NCBI RefSeq assembly: GCF_039555335.1
Contig: NC_092637.1
Span: 43,726,990 to 43,790,989, forward strand
From: Amphiura filiformis
Lineage: Eukaryota; Echinodermata; Ophiuroidea; Amphilepidida; Amphiuridae
Direction of reading: 5' to 3'
DNA length: 64,000 nt
Shown here: in pieces, positions 22,502-33,748 of the stretch
Position numbering within the stretch: the first letter of the stretch is position 1
Layout of the letters: every line of letters begins with the position of its first letter
Program-made: the position numbers and the translations under genes
The notes under the pieces: model-generated
Told to the model about the DNA's origin: nothing
The model's database searches: none
The model's input: the letters and a program-made list of their open reading frames with translations, nothing else

Positions 22502-24290
22502 CAGGTTTAAACAGAAAAGTTTAAGATCCGTTAACTTTTCACAAGTTAAAGCCTTTAAGCAAGTGGGTTAGTTACGGAAAAATCCTAGTTGTTTAAAGGG
22601 ACATTTACAGATTTTGTGGGCATGGTCAACGGAATTTTTAGAATGTTAATATTTTGATCTCATGATGTGGCGCAATCAACTTGAAATGACAAATGAAAAT
22701 TGCAACAATATTTATTTTGACAAAACAGCATGACTTGTGAAAGTTATGAATTTCTCATCACTATAGGCCTGTACTCAAAACTATATGTTTGTGTGTGGGG
22801 GGTGTGTGTGTGAATATATCGTTTTGTTGCAAGCGTATTCTGATACAAGATAAAGTAAGTCTAAATTTTATAGCGGCAAATGCCTGCAATCCTAATAAAG
22901 GAATATTAATTAATATGATCAAGGCAGGACCTTGGAACGAACTGGGCATAACAGACATGATCACTTGACGTGCCAAAATAGTTTTCTTCATATTTAACTT
23001 GTCTAGTTTGTACTATAATGGTCGGTTATTATACAAGTCTTTTTGCAAACATTGAAACTTAAAAAATTACCAGAATGTCCCTTTTACGATACATCTCGCC
23101 GATTCTCGCGCCGCGGAATTTTAACCAATTATTGTTTAAAATGACAAAGCATGGCGGGCCACGAGTGAATGCTGGTCGTGCCGCTTATGGTCTCCTGAAA
23201 CTTCGTTCAAATAAGGTAGGTTTGAGTCAATCAGGTTGCACCAAACTCGAGATTCGTTTGATAAGTTATGCATAGACATCTTTGAGACATAAAGTATGGA
23301 TATTTATGGGTTTATTTGCTAGATTTAACAACATCATTGGGATTGACATTCTAGCGATACTGTACTGTACTTTTCTACGTGCACGGTGCATGTATATCAC
23401 CAATGTGTGTACCGCGATGTTCAGTATAGGGCATATATACGTATCCAATAGCTTACAATGTAGACGAGATGGATACCGTATCGAGTGTGTGAATTTATTA
23501 GGGTTGATGCATTGTATTTTAGCACTGTATCGTAATGCATGCGAGAGAGAAAGGCTTATACTAGATTTTAATTTTTTACTCGGATACATTGCCCGGATAC
23601 ATAGCGGGTTGAACTGATAAAAAAAACCCAAAATACTTCATGCTTGAAATTGTATTTTTGAACGAATCTCACAGCTGACCAAGATCTGATGACTTCAAAT
23701 CTATCATGAATTATATTTTAGTATAAAATAAAAGAGAAAGAAAGAAAAAAAGAAAGTCCCAATCATATTGACCTATTCATATATTTAAGCAATTATTGTT
23801 TAAGACGAGCGTCTTTTAAGCAATAAACGTTTACAATCATTAAACAATTGGTTGTTTAAAGTCTTAAACGTGTTTAAAGCATTTAAGCATTGATTGGGTT
23901 AAGGTTTAAGCAATAATAAGATGTTAAACAGTGGTAAAGTTTAAGGCTTTTAACCAATTATTAGAAGAGAGGGCCACGTAAACAATGATTGGTTGAGATT
24001 GGTTAAGGATTTCTATATCGGAGGAAAAGAGTGTACCTGTTCGATCTAGATGGCAAAAAGAGAGAGAGAGTGATCTTACCTTATTTATCTTCAGTGATCT
24101 TCCTTCGGTCTGTACGAGGCAACAATGCTAATCGAAATGAAACATAAGGATACGAACATTTATTAAATAAGGTTATTTGCCAGCTGTTAATACGGCTTAA
24201 TTGACAAGATTGACGTCATATGCTGATGTTGCTCCGCCCATTAGGCGGCGCTAACATGATTTATTTTAAGATGGTCACACGCAGAACGGT
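22502..24290. other. non-coding stretch rich in TTTAA motifs
   Basis: Segments 22500-22570 and 23785-23990 contain many TTTAAGC/GTTTAAA words in both orientations, probably a decayed foldback. Open frames on both strands at 23266-23631 exceed 100 codons but show no domain, no signal and no sensible splice context. I do not call them genes. A GAAA microsatellite lies at 23728-23757. Confidence 0.4.
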
Positions 24291-24299
24291 AGTCAGTCG

Positions 24300-25045
24300 A
24301 TGGCTATTGTTAAACAAGACCCACTCAGTCACTTAAATAGCCGCTTGAAACGAACAAATTCGGTGTTGAAATTAGCAAACGTTTTAGTTACACCTTTTCA
24401 ATTCATAATTAATTTTCTCGCTCAAATGAAACGCAATAATTTTCATTTCTTCGGTAAATGTCAGGATAAAACTATAATGCTTGGTATAACAAGATTTTTT
24501 TAAAAGGTAAATCAAAGCACTATGTTTTTATCTGAAATTACTGAAGAAAATAATATTGCTTAGTGACGTGTCATGTCAAAAGGAGACACTTTTGGGCAGG
24601 ATCGTAAAAGGAGAAATAGCCAAAAATCTGCCCGGGTGTGATTTTTTCACAATTTGGGTTTGTTGCGAATTTGTGATGTTATTAATGTTGAAAATATTGC
24701 CTGGCATCTTGTATTTTTGAGACATTTGTCAAGGTAATTCTTACTCTCAACATTGTCAATAATATTTTTAAAGGCCGATATCTCAATGTCCAATTTTATA
24801 ATACCATAACTTACGAAATCAATATCTTCACTTAGGAATGTCCAGTTTCATTGGGGAAAACGGCATTGTGGAGCAAAATACTTCTATATTTAAGATATGT
24901 AAAAACCGCAAAATTGATTACCTGCCCAAAAGTGTCTCCTTTTGACATGATACGTCACATATTTGACCAAGAAAATGAATTTCATAGCAAAAATGTGTAT
25001 CTGATTTCAACATGTATCGATTGACTTTTAGCGCGACTATACATA
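24300..25045. mobile_element. internally deleted transposon copy, relative of 54528-55744
   Basis: Two parts match the element at 54528-55744 in inverted orientation. The first is 24318-24560 (CCACTCAGTCA, TTAGTTACACCTT, AATTAATTTTCTCG, TAAATGTCAGGA, ATTACTGAAG). The second is 24960-25020 (TTTGACCAAGAAAAT, ATTTCATAGCAAAA, AACATGTATCGAT, GCGCGACTA). The two ends are themselves inverted copies of each other. A 397-bp MITE is inserted between them, and most of the middle present in the other copy is missing here. Confidence 0.75.
24563..24959. mobile_element. 397-bp MITE nested in another element, TA target duplication
   Basis: Left end GTGACGTGTCATGTCAAAAG and right end with inverse CATGATACGTCAC share about 37 bp of inverted repeat, through GGAGACACTTTTGGGCAGG. 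TA flanks both sides (24561-24562 and 24960-24961). The unoccupied target is visible in the related element near 54660 (minus strand ATTGCTTTATATTTGACC). TA duplication is typical of the Tc1/mariner group. The termini carry a TGACGT box. Confidence 0.85.
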
Positions 25046-26765
25046 ACAATAGAAGCTGGTCAGTGGCGTACTGAGTGGTTATTATCCCAGGGAGGATCTT
25101 TTTCAGGCATGTAAAATACCATACCCTGGACAAATTCCAGGGACCCCGGGAGAAAGGGAAAGAAGGAACAACAAAAGAGAGAAGAAGGGAGAGAAAAGTG
25201 GAGAGAACAGGTCGAGAGAAGAGTGAGGAGTGGAGTATACTAAAAATGTACTCTATGTGAAATTTTAAAGGGCATTTTGTGATCCACAGCCTCATCCCCC
25301 CACTTTTCTCCAAAAAAATTAAGATTTTTATACCACTGAATACGTCTGGCTACATAATGTTTATGTACCAAAAATTTCTTGCAGATAAATTCGTTTTGCA
25401 AAAATATGCACAAATTTGAATTTCGTTCTGGTATACCAGAACGAAATTACAACAGTGGTCTATGGAGCAGTGTAATACACATAATCATGCATAACTCGCA
25501 AACGCAAAATCGGAATCAACTGAAATTTTGAGAATAAGCTTTTTTCGTGGATATCCACTGAAAAATGTCATTAAAAGAGGATGCTAGCATCACGAAATCC
25601 TCTAGTGTATATGGTTCTGTGTCACAACCTGGGGTACCTTTGTGTTACATAGTAAAAAAATGAAATGTTTCAAACATTTTACCTACATGTCTTATTTGAA
25701 GTGGTTAATCGTCCTGAGCCTTTTTACGGAAATCGGTTAAAAAAAGAGAGTGCGGGCACAAACAATCACAAAGTAGGTGGGATTTAACCCACCTCTTTTT
25801 TCCACATTTACAATCATTCTGAGCAAGTATTAGTCTTTTAAATTTACTTGGTTTAGATGTCTTGGAGTTCATTTTTTTACCAGATTCAAATTTTTTAATG
25901 GGGGTGTTAAATCAATTTTACGATATGCATCCCTCCCCTAATTCTCCTCCCCCTAATCCTCAACCACCCTTGGCACATTTCATGCCAAACTTCATGAGAA
26001 ATTAATTTAAAAATATTTTAAAACAGGATAAAAACATGAGTAATATAGAATAAATTAGCCACAATTTAATTGAATCTTCTAAGTGAAGGAATACTCAAGT
26101 GACACTGTTTTGAAGTCCAAGCTGCACATCAAAATGTAACAAAGCCACCTTTTTTTTTTTTTTTGTACATGACACAGGATCATATCCTATTTGTACCCTA
26201 GGAAAAGGGGTTCTGCTGTTCTTGTTCAAGAACAACTGGCCCTCAGAAAACTCAGAGTTGATATGCATGTACATATCATTTCAGTACACTCTTGCATATT
26301 GAATATTATGTTTTTGAAAAATTAACCTGTATGAACTGGTAATCTTTTCTTTATTCAAATGCAGACCAAGGCGTTGTATCAAAATACAGAAAATATTTAT
26401 TTTGGTACGCATTTGTCCCAATTACTGTTTTGCCAGTTCACTTAATACTCAATTCCCCCTACCTTTTGGTGTTTAAATTGTTGTATTGCGTACACTCTTT
26501 TACATTAACTTAATTTGATTTAATAATTTTCTACTGTATCTAACGATACAGTTCTTTCAGGAAGACCAAGCACATTATCTGAATTCAATATAGTAAGTAT
26601 CCAAATGTTTATGAGCATTCGTGTAGCAAACCAACTAGATGGATGGATTTTGGAATGAAATGTGATCAGAAAAAAGTTAGAAGCATGGCAACCACTTTAT
26701 CCATATCACTCTGTATGGAATGGAGTGTGGCCAAACATACCAATTTTATTTATCAGTTTTCTTAG
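25046..26765. other. non-coding stretch with one perfect palindrome
   Basis: No gene is supported. The notable feature is a perfect 30-bp palindrome at 25419-25448 (AATTTCGTTCTGGTA and its complement). A poly-T run occurs at 26150-26164. A polypurine open frame at 25075-25260 is low complexity. Confidence 0.45.
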
Positions 26766-26814
26766 TCAATTTGCAAAAGAAAAGTTTTGATTTTGACACA
26801 AAGTCATATGGGGG

Positions 26815-27150
26815 GTGAATGTCATGGGGCAAAATCGACAAATTTTACACAAAATTGCTGCAAAAAGTGGATAATTACGTAATTGGGGGGTTGCCTCAAA
26901 CGTGGGAGGACTGAGGGCAAGAAAAATATGGGGGGGGGAAATACCCCCTTTCCCCACCCACGTAGCGCCGCCACTGATGAAAAAATTTGTTTTAACCCTA
27001 GAACTATTAGGTTGTACCAACCGTTCGTTAGTGGTAATCTTTTACCACAGCATCTTACCCGGGATGAGGATCGGCCGTCAAATATGACCTGTGTTTGGTT
27101 GGGGGGTGGGGTGTGGGTGAGGCCCACCATTTTGTTTATACAGTGAAATC
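26815..27150. repeat. G-tract-rich dispersed repeat
   Basis: Runs of G (26886, 26930) and the words CCCCACCCACGTAGCGCCG and GCCACTGATG resemble the CAGTGGCG...GGGGGG arrangement also seen around 20120-20345 (GGGCGTAGCTAGG, then a G run, then CCCCCCTTATGTACGGCACTG) and around 25062. I believe these are remnants of one repeat family. The overlapping open frames on both strands are a by-product. Confidence 0.4.
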
Positions 27151-27597
27151 AATTCGCTCTTAATCTTGTAAAATTATTCTAAGAGTTACATACATTTTAC
27201 TGGTTAGTCAGGTTTAAATTAGGTTTGTACTTATTTTGGTAGACTCATAGCTATACATTGATACAAAAAATACCCCCCCCCCTTAAAATTACAAAACATT
27301 TGTTTGCAAAGCTTGACATACATTTCATTTATTTGACAAAATTAAAAACGTGTGAATAAAGGAATTGTTTTGCTACCCTCCCAATGTCCTTTCTTCTAAA
27401 AATTCTTTTGTTTTGACCAAAATATAAATTTTCCAAAATATGATGCTATCAGAAAAGGTTGCATTTTTATAACATCCTCATTTATGTTACAACTAGCTTG
27501 AACGAATCATTATTTTACACTACATGATAGTTGCATGGGTGACTATCAGATACAGATGGTGATGGAAAACAAAACAATTAAATCAATCATAACATTG

Positions 27598-27632
27598 ATA
27601 TCGAGAATGTTTCGTAAATTACATGTACTTGC
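27598..27632 (+). mobile_element. fragment of the 3' end of the RTE-like LINE
   Basis: GATATCGAGAATGTTT followed by GTA.ATTACATGTA matches the sequence just downstream of the stop codon of the LINE at 18317-18660. Only the tail survives. Confidence 0.5.
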
Positions 27633-28069
27633 ATCATTTTTGACAAATGTGATTATTTTTTTACCAAAACAACCGCATTTTTGAAAAGGGATATCATTGA
27701 TAGGGTAGGAAAAAGATGCCTCTATTCACATGTTTTCTGTGCCCAACACTACATTATCGTATATTGTTGGGTGGAGGGGGGGGGGGGGTACTTTGATATT
27801 AAAGTTTCAAAAAGTGAGAAAGAAATCATTCACTAGTGATTGTTACTGGCAATTCTTCCCTAAAACTCACAATTTGGACATTTGTTTGTACAAATTTATA
27901 TTTATTAAGTCTGATTATTTGCTCTATTTAGTTTGTGGCAAGCTGACAAGCGTTCAAAATATTCTACATATACCACTTGATATAAAAAAAAAAGAAATTA
28001 TTATAAATATCCGAAGGATTCTATAAACATTCTACGGCGAAAACACGCGACTTGCCGACTGATTAAGTG

Positions 28070-28292
28070 AAGTGTAATGAGCGTGAACAGAGGGATAACA
28101 GAGGGAGTGTGCCTGTAACAGACACAGCCACCAGAAAGGGACCAGCTCAGATCGCGCGCCAAATAATGCAATTTCTGAACTTTCAGAAATTGCATTTTCT
28201 TTTCTCAGCCTTGAAAAAAATAGGCAGATGTGGGAATCGAACCCGGGACCGCATTTTCATAAAACTCTGTGCCTTACCACTAAGCCAACTGA
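28070..28292 (-). mobile_element. tRNA-derived SINE, copy 2
   Basis: Same organisation as 16691-16920: minus-strand TTGGCTCAGTGGTAAGGC (A box) and GGTTCGATTCCCA (B box), body with GCGCGATCTGAGCTGGTCC and GTTACAGGCACACTCCC, tail CATTACACTTC. In this copy the middle holds a perfect hairpin (AATGCAATTTCTGAA / TTCAGAAATTGCATT). The two copies differ by small indels, so they are separate insertions. Confidence 0.8.
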
Positions 28293-28385
28293 GAAGCACT
28301 GGTACACTGGTATGTAATGTGTTGTTTGTATTGTTTACTGCTGATATCTATAAGTACCAGACTTGAGTCCTGTTTATCAGGGACA

Positions 28386-28457
28386 GTCTGTGTAGCTCAG
28401 TGGTAGAGGGCTCGCCCGACAAGCGAAAGGTCTGGGGTTCAAGTCCCCGCACAGGCA
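28386..28457 (+). tRNA. tRNA-like gene or pseudogene, Val(GAC)-like anticodon
   Basis: The 72 bases fold as a cloverleaf. The acceptor is GTCTGTG/CACAGGC (seven pairs, one G-U). The D arm has the A box TAGCTCAGTGGTAGAGG. The T arm is TGGGG/CCCCG with GGTTCAAGTCC as B box. The anticodon stem CTCGC/GCGAA has four pairs and a first-pair mismatch; its loop CCGACAA puts GAC at the anticodon. Position 33, nearly always U, is C, and D-stem pair 10-25 is G-G. A TTTTTT run about 13 bases downstream could terminate RNA polymerase III. The U33 change and GAC, a rare anticodon for eukaryotic valine tRNAs, suggest a pseudogene or SINE head rather than a working tRNA. Confidence 0.6.
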
Positions 28458-28983
28458 GGTATGTCCGTAGTTTTTTCTCTGGTATATCTGCCTATGCATG
28501 TTATGTTTCCATTTGTAATTTCACGTTTAATTTTCCCCTGTATATTGATATATATTAAGAATAACGATTAAGCATCATTAATTTGATTTCGTGCACTAGT
28601 TTGTAATGTTTAAATGTTTCCATGTTCCATGTTCCAATGTATGATGCGTAAGCCTCTTCCCTTGTTTGTATGTAATTTAAAATGAATTAGTCTCTGACGA
28701 AAAAGGGCTGATTTTTGATATGTTTGAAATAATCGAATATTAGTTTGCAGAATAGGTAAATACGCTATATCGCAATTTTGTACCCATCTTTGAAGTGAAG
28801 TGCTAAATTGCGATGTGATAGGGATTAATTCCAGATCTGTGTTTACATAAGATAACATGCATATATTTTGCATGAATTCAAAAGCAAATTAAACATTGAC
28901 AACGTGGATGCTAACGCAGCAGTTGTTGCAAATGATCACAGTAATTACGAAATAATGTGAAGGGTGACATTGAAGTTCCTTAA

Positions 28984-29341
28984 GGGGTACTACACCCCTG
29001 TGGTAAATTTGTGACTATTTTTACATTTTTCTCCAAAAATAATTACACACTGGTAACAAAAGTTATGTATATTATTGGGGCAAGAAATCAAATTACTACA
29101 CTGAAATTTCAGTGACTCAAAACAAGTGGTTCAGTATATATGATAGGAAATGAGGTACATCCTAGCGGTACCTTATTTCTTATCATAAATAACGAACCGC
29201 TTGTCTTGGGTCACTGAAATTCCAGTGTAGTAATTGGATTCTTTGCCCTATAATATACATAACTTTTGTTACCAGTGTGCTATTAGTTTTTGAGAAAAAT
29301 GCAAAAATAGACACAAATTTATCGAGGGGTGTAGTACCCCC
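28984..29341. mobile_element. palindromic MITE with TTAA target duplication
   Basis: TTAA at 28980-28983 and 29342-29345 flank GGGGTACTACACCCCTG and its inverse GGGGTGTAGTACCCCC. Long inverted blocks inside include CACTGGTAACAAAAGTTATG and its inverse, and ACTGAAATTTCAGTGACTC. It is the best preserved member of the 10536 family. There is no coding capacity, so mobilisation would need a transposase supplied in trans, probably of piggyBac type. Confidence 0.88.
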
Positions 29342-29644
29342 TTAATGTTGCTATACATAAAAAATAAATTGATTATTTCAAACAAGTACAGGATCTCGTG
29401 ACTTCAAAATATGTTAAATCTAATGCTAATTGATAACAACATGCAACAGTTGTTTATAATGATCACAGTGAATTTTTGAAAATGAAAATTTCATGTAACC
29501 ATCTCCATCAATGGAAGTTTTGGGCTAACGCGTATCTGCGTATAAGTGTTACAAATCGCTATAGTGACGCCAAAGTTAATAATGCTTTCCTGCTTTTGAT
29601 GGACCAATTAAGAAAAATGTACGTTTTTTTTAAAACGGTTGCAA

Positions 29645-30797
29645 AGTAATAATAATAATAACAGCACTTAATATAGCGCTTTTCCAACCTGATCAAAGCA
29701 CTTTGCAAAGATACAAAAAATATCCAAAAACATATAATACCTGAAAAAAGGCTTAAAAACAGCAACAATCAGAACAAGTGAGTTTTAAGGTTACTCTTGA
29801 AACTATCTACAGTGGGGGAAACTCTGATGTTTAAAGGGATATTGTTCCACAGTTTGGGTCCCTGTACACTGAAAGACCTATCACCAATTAATCTGTTGCT
29901 CCTGGGGACAACTAGACGAGTTGCGTCTAACGCCGAGCGTAAACCCTCTCTGGTTGAGATATAGATCGTCAAACAATCAGACAGGTATATTGGTGACAGA
30001 TCATTCAGTGACTTGTAGATGTATAAGAGGATTTTGAACTTGATGCGTTTTTCGATGGGTAGCCAGTGGAGGGAGTCAAGAAGCTCGGATGACGAGTATA
30101 AGCGGCGAGGGACTTGGAATACAATGCGAGCAGCTCTGTTCTGTAAGCGCTGGAGACGAGCAATATCGGTAGACCTGCAACCAGATAGAAGCGCATTAGC
30201 GTAGTCTAATTTGGAGAGAACAAGTGCTCGCATTGCATTGCTACAAGTATCTTGATCGATATAACGACGAATTCTGGATATATTCAAGAGGAAGAAATTC
30301 AAAGATTTACACAAGGAGGTTATGTGAGATGACATGTTCATTGCTATATCAAATGTTACACCCAGGTTTTTGATTGTAGCTGAAGGTGTTATTACAGTAC
30401 TACCAATGCAAATTGTAGTGTTGAGAAGGCGATGCATGTTATTTGGGGATGCAGCTATGAAAAAATCAGTTTTGGAATCATTGAGTTTGAGTTTGTTTTG
30501 TGTCATCCAACAACGTATTTCTTCCACACAGGATGACAGCTTGAACAGAGCACTAGCTGCTTTACCTGGAATACTGGGATTGAATATGAAATACAGTTGA
30601 ATATCATCTGCGTAGAGATGATATCTAATACCATGATTTCGGATTATTGAGGAGACAGGTTGAGCATACATGTACATAGTAAATGCTTTTGGACCAATGA
30701 CCGATCCTTGAGGAACGCCATAATTCAGAACATAAACATCAGATATTGAACCATGTATACTGACATGAAATGTGCGACCGGTCATATATGATTTGAA
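29645..30797 (-). mobile_element. 5'-truncated CR1/L2-like LINE with RT domain
   Basis: The minus-strand frame 29769-30821 (350 codons) encodes the second half of a reverse transcriptase: YGVPQGSVIGP, the catalytic YADDIQLY, NLGVTFD, LDYANALL, LQNRAARIVF and the C-terminus SFKSNLKTHLF. This pattern is typical of CR1/L2/Daphne-type LINEs. The first nine codons (MLVDGVLRF) are not LINE sequence but read out of the neighbouring MITE, so homology starts at about 30797. Fingers, part of the palm and the endonuclease are missing. The 3' UTR ends AAAAGCGCTATATTAAGTGC and then (TTATTA)n, the usual microsatellite tail. The frame has no stops up to the junction, so the insertion may be fairly recent, but the fragment cannot retrotranspose. 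Confidence 0.9.
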
Positions 30798-31895
30798 CCG
30801 TAAAACCCCGTCTACAAGCATATAGTGTTTTTTATGAAAGCTAAATTAATTCGAAGCAAGCGTTAAGGCCAGAGTAATGGAAGACACATTCGTCCACGCC
30901 CGAATTTGAGATTTCTTGATTTTTATCAACACTAAGATGTATTCTTTCACTTGAAACTGATAAAATACAACTTGTTAATATTTACACGTATTTTTGCTTG
31001 ATTTATTTCACTCTTTTCAACTCTAAAAAGTCACATGGCTCAAGACAGCTTAGTAAATTGGCGGGAAATAATGAGTCAGAAATGCGCGAATGCGAAATAT
31101 TGTGATTACTCGCGCGATTCGCGGCGCGTGACGCGGCGCAACTCTGCGCGTATGTCCAACGCAGTCAAGGCGCATTCGGTATGTTTTTAACGCCGGCAAA
31201 TGCGGTGTAAACAAAACACAAATTTGCAGTCAAAATGCCACTTAGATTTTTTAATTATGTTGAATTTTGGCGGACTAAAAGCAGACATTATAAATTCATT
31301 GTTGCAAAAAGATGCATATTAAGACCATGCACCAGGTACAGCTTTTACAAGCGTGAAAGTCTTGCCGTTTTAAAATATAAGGACATTTTGTGCATAATCT
31401 TGACATTTTTTTACTAAAACGTCAATTTCTCATAGTTCACTTTTGACAATATTGCACGATTTTTGTGACAAGATAACTCGACAAATATGCAAGCAAAAGG
31501 TAAACTTTTTGCACTATCGTTTAGAGTACATCAAAGTCTAGGGAAGGTTTTCTCATTTTTTCAAAATATTTGTTTTAAACAAAAATATACACCATTATGT
31601 GCAATTTTTAGCTGAATCTGACGTCACCATGGGATTCCTTGACTCATTTCCTTTCCAAAAATGTATAGTTTTATATACTTTGGAGATACAATTCAGAAAT
31701 AATGATGCTCGAAAAGGTCCATGTTCTCTCCCATTACTCTGCCCTTAATATGCCAATACTAAGATTGGTCTTAAAATAATACTTGTTTGTATATGCTTGG
31801 ATCCGTAACTTACTTGCTCAAACTCCATAATGGCGCCTGGATTAATGAAGCTTTCATCAGAAGCTCTCTATATGCTTATAGACGGGGTTTTACGG
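30798..31895. mobile_element. CCGTAAAACCCC-type MITE, split by a nested element
   Basis: Left end CCGTAAAACCCCGTCTACAA (30798) and right end GACGGGGTTTTACGG (31895) are the termini of the element seen whole at 57684-57902. Outer blocks 30798-30866 and 31745-31895 are collinear with that copy. An 878-bp TTAA-type element is inserted between them. The right flank keeps the TA duplication (31896-31897), but the left flank is the truncated LINE, so the left TA is lost. Confidence 0.85.
30867..31744. mobile_element. 878-bp element nested at TTAA inside a MITE
   Basis: TTAA duplicates at 30863-30866 and 31745-31748. Termini GGCCAGAGTAATGGAAGA and the inverse of TCTCCCATTACTCTGCCC match at most positions. 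The unoccupied copy at 57751-57754 (GCAAGCGTTAATATACC) has a single TTAA at the same place. The interior holds short open frames (for example 31235-31417), none resembling a transposase. A piggyBac-like enzyme acting in trans is the likely mover. Confidence 0.85.
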
Positions 31896-31897
31896 TA

Positions 31898-33740
31898 TAG
31901 CTATTCAATCACCGTGTAAACGTTGCCGTAGCGTGCGCATAGCTGTGCACGCGATCAATGCCAACACAGTACGACCAATCATAAAAATTCCGTCAGGGGG
32001 ATCATTGTAGGCTTATTAAAACACTCAATTTCTCGCCGTGAATCTCTCTTTTTAGTGCTTTTACGCTATTTTTTTACCACGAAAATCTAGTTTTGTGCCG
32101 CATGTTTGCAGAATTCAACAACCATTTCCACAACTAACTGATAAGCCGTAAGTTTGACCTGATTTTCCGCCGGGGATTTTCCGGGGGATTTTCCAGTCTG
32201 AGTTACAAAAAGCGGACCATTTTCTGGCACATCCAAGTATTATCCTTTATTTTATTTACTACTCAATTCATTTAGGATATTGACCTTTTATAGCTGATTT
32301 ATGACGACAATTAGGCCTATTTGTAATTTTTGGTACACCGGACGGTTCATTTTGTTTATGTCGAAATTCATGTCCAAATAATGTAAATACCAATACCGCC
32401 CTCTATATCAATATATTTTGGGGAATGGCATAAATCTCGCTATGTCTTTTCTATTTTGCTACCTTCTCTTTTTCATTTTCATATCCCCCCCGTTTTTTTT
32501 TTTTCTTTCTTTTTATGATGACCTTTTTGGAATATTACACGTAGTATTTCTATTTTATGTTCACTTTTATTCCTTTCCGTCTTTATTTTCATTTCTTTCT
32601 ATATAGTTTTCTCTTCTCTTTCAATGTCTTCCTTTCCCTTGATGTCGTTTTCAAATTCGGATTTATGCGCGCAAAAGTAACATTTTCCATTTCCGCGCTC
32701 GATTCTTCGAGGGGGTGTGTTCGTGAAGATGTGTGTTGTGTATGGGGGGGGGGGTGAGGGGGGGTGTATGTACGTGGGGGGGGGTGTGTGTGCGGGAGTG
32801 GATGTAGAGAGAACAAATAAACAACCCAAGGTCAATGAGAACGATCTTCGAATATGCCCATGTGTGTTCAATACTGCTCATGAAAGTGTGCGTTATGTGC
32901 AGTATATTTCTTTTTGACATTGGGGGGGGGGGGAGTTGGGAAAACATTCTTGGAAGTATAGTCAACCCAGTTTTTGCCCTCTATCTGTATTTGAATAGCA
33001 CTGCAATCTGTCTAATCTGTTTAACATGCTTAAACGGCCTGTATGTATAATATAGCTTGTTTGTACCATTTAAAACTGAGACTCAAATTTACGAAGTCAC
33101 TTAATCTTTTCATCATTAGAAATATATTCAATAATTATTTCATTACGGTTATTTAAACATAATACTTTTAATCGAAATGTGTCTTTTCTACTTAAAATTA
33201 AAGGCTATTTTAAAAGAGTGACAAGCTCTTTCTTCATTTGCAAGGACTACTATAGGCCTAAAGCATGCCCCTATCTGAAGAAAAAATTGAAAATAATATC
33301 ACATCTTATTTATTTGTGGTATTCGATCAAACTTTGCTCTTTTTCAAAAATGAAAATTATAATTTTTGGTCATTTTCGACTAAAATTTGTTTTGTCCGTT
33401 ACATGCCAACAGGCCAAATGCAACTTTTTAAACATCCTTTTTTAAATGTCCCCCTAAACCATTTCCATGCTAAAAGAATCAAGGATTTATTTGAGTTTGT
33501 CCAAATATTTAAAATTTTGCTTGACACTAACAGACCCCCAGTCTTAAATAACATTCTGTTATGTAGCACGTTTTCAAAAATGGTTCTGAATGTAAAGCGT
33601 TTTATAATACCAAATATTTAAACGCTTCAAGGAAAATATTTTGTGTTTGCTGCGGGGTAAACTTCTGTACATGTTTAAAAGATGTAGGCCTGTAATAATA
33701 AGTATGCCTATCTATATAAGAGACCCGTTTGCCGTCCATA
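31898..33740. other. non-coding stretch with G-rich simple tracts
   Basis: 32744-32810 and 32921-32934 hold long G runs interrupted by TGTG, able in principle to form G-quadruplexes. The matching open frames on both strands (Pro/His/Thr-rich) are low complexity. Frames at 33179-33621 show no domain, and their 3' part (GGAAAATATTTTGTGTTTGCTG near 33628) is a remnant of the 5371 foldback family. Confidence 0.45.
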
Positions 33741-33748
33741 GCTAATGT

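Noticed and set aside
23266-23631. Two open frames over 100 codons, one on each strand
   Set aside because: No domain, signal or splice context; the length is within what AT-rich DNA gives by chance.
32589-32965. Pro/His/Thr-rich frames on the minus strand
   Set aside because: They are translations of G-run and GTGTGT simple sequence, without a start context or homology.
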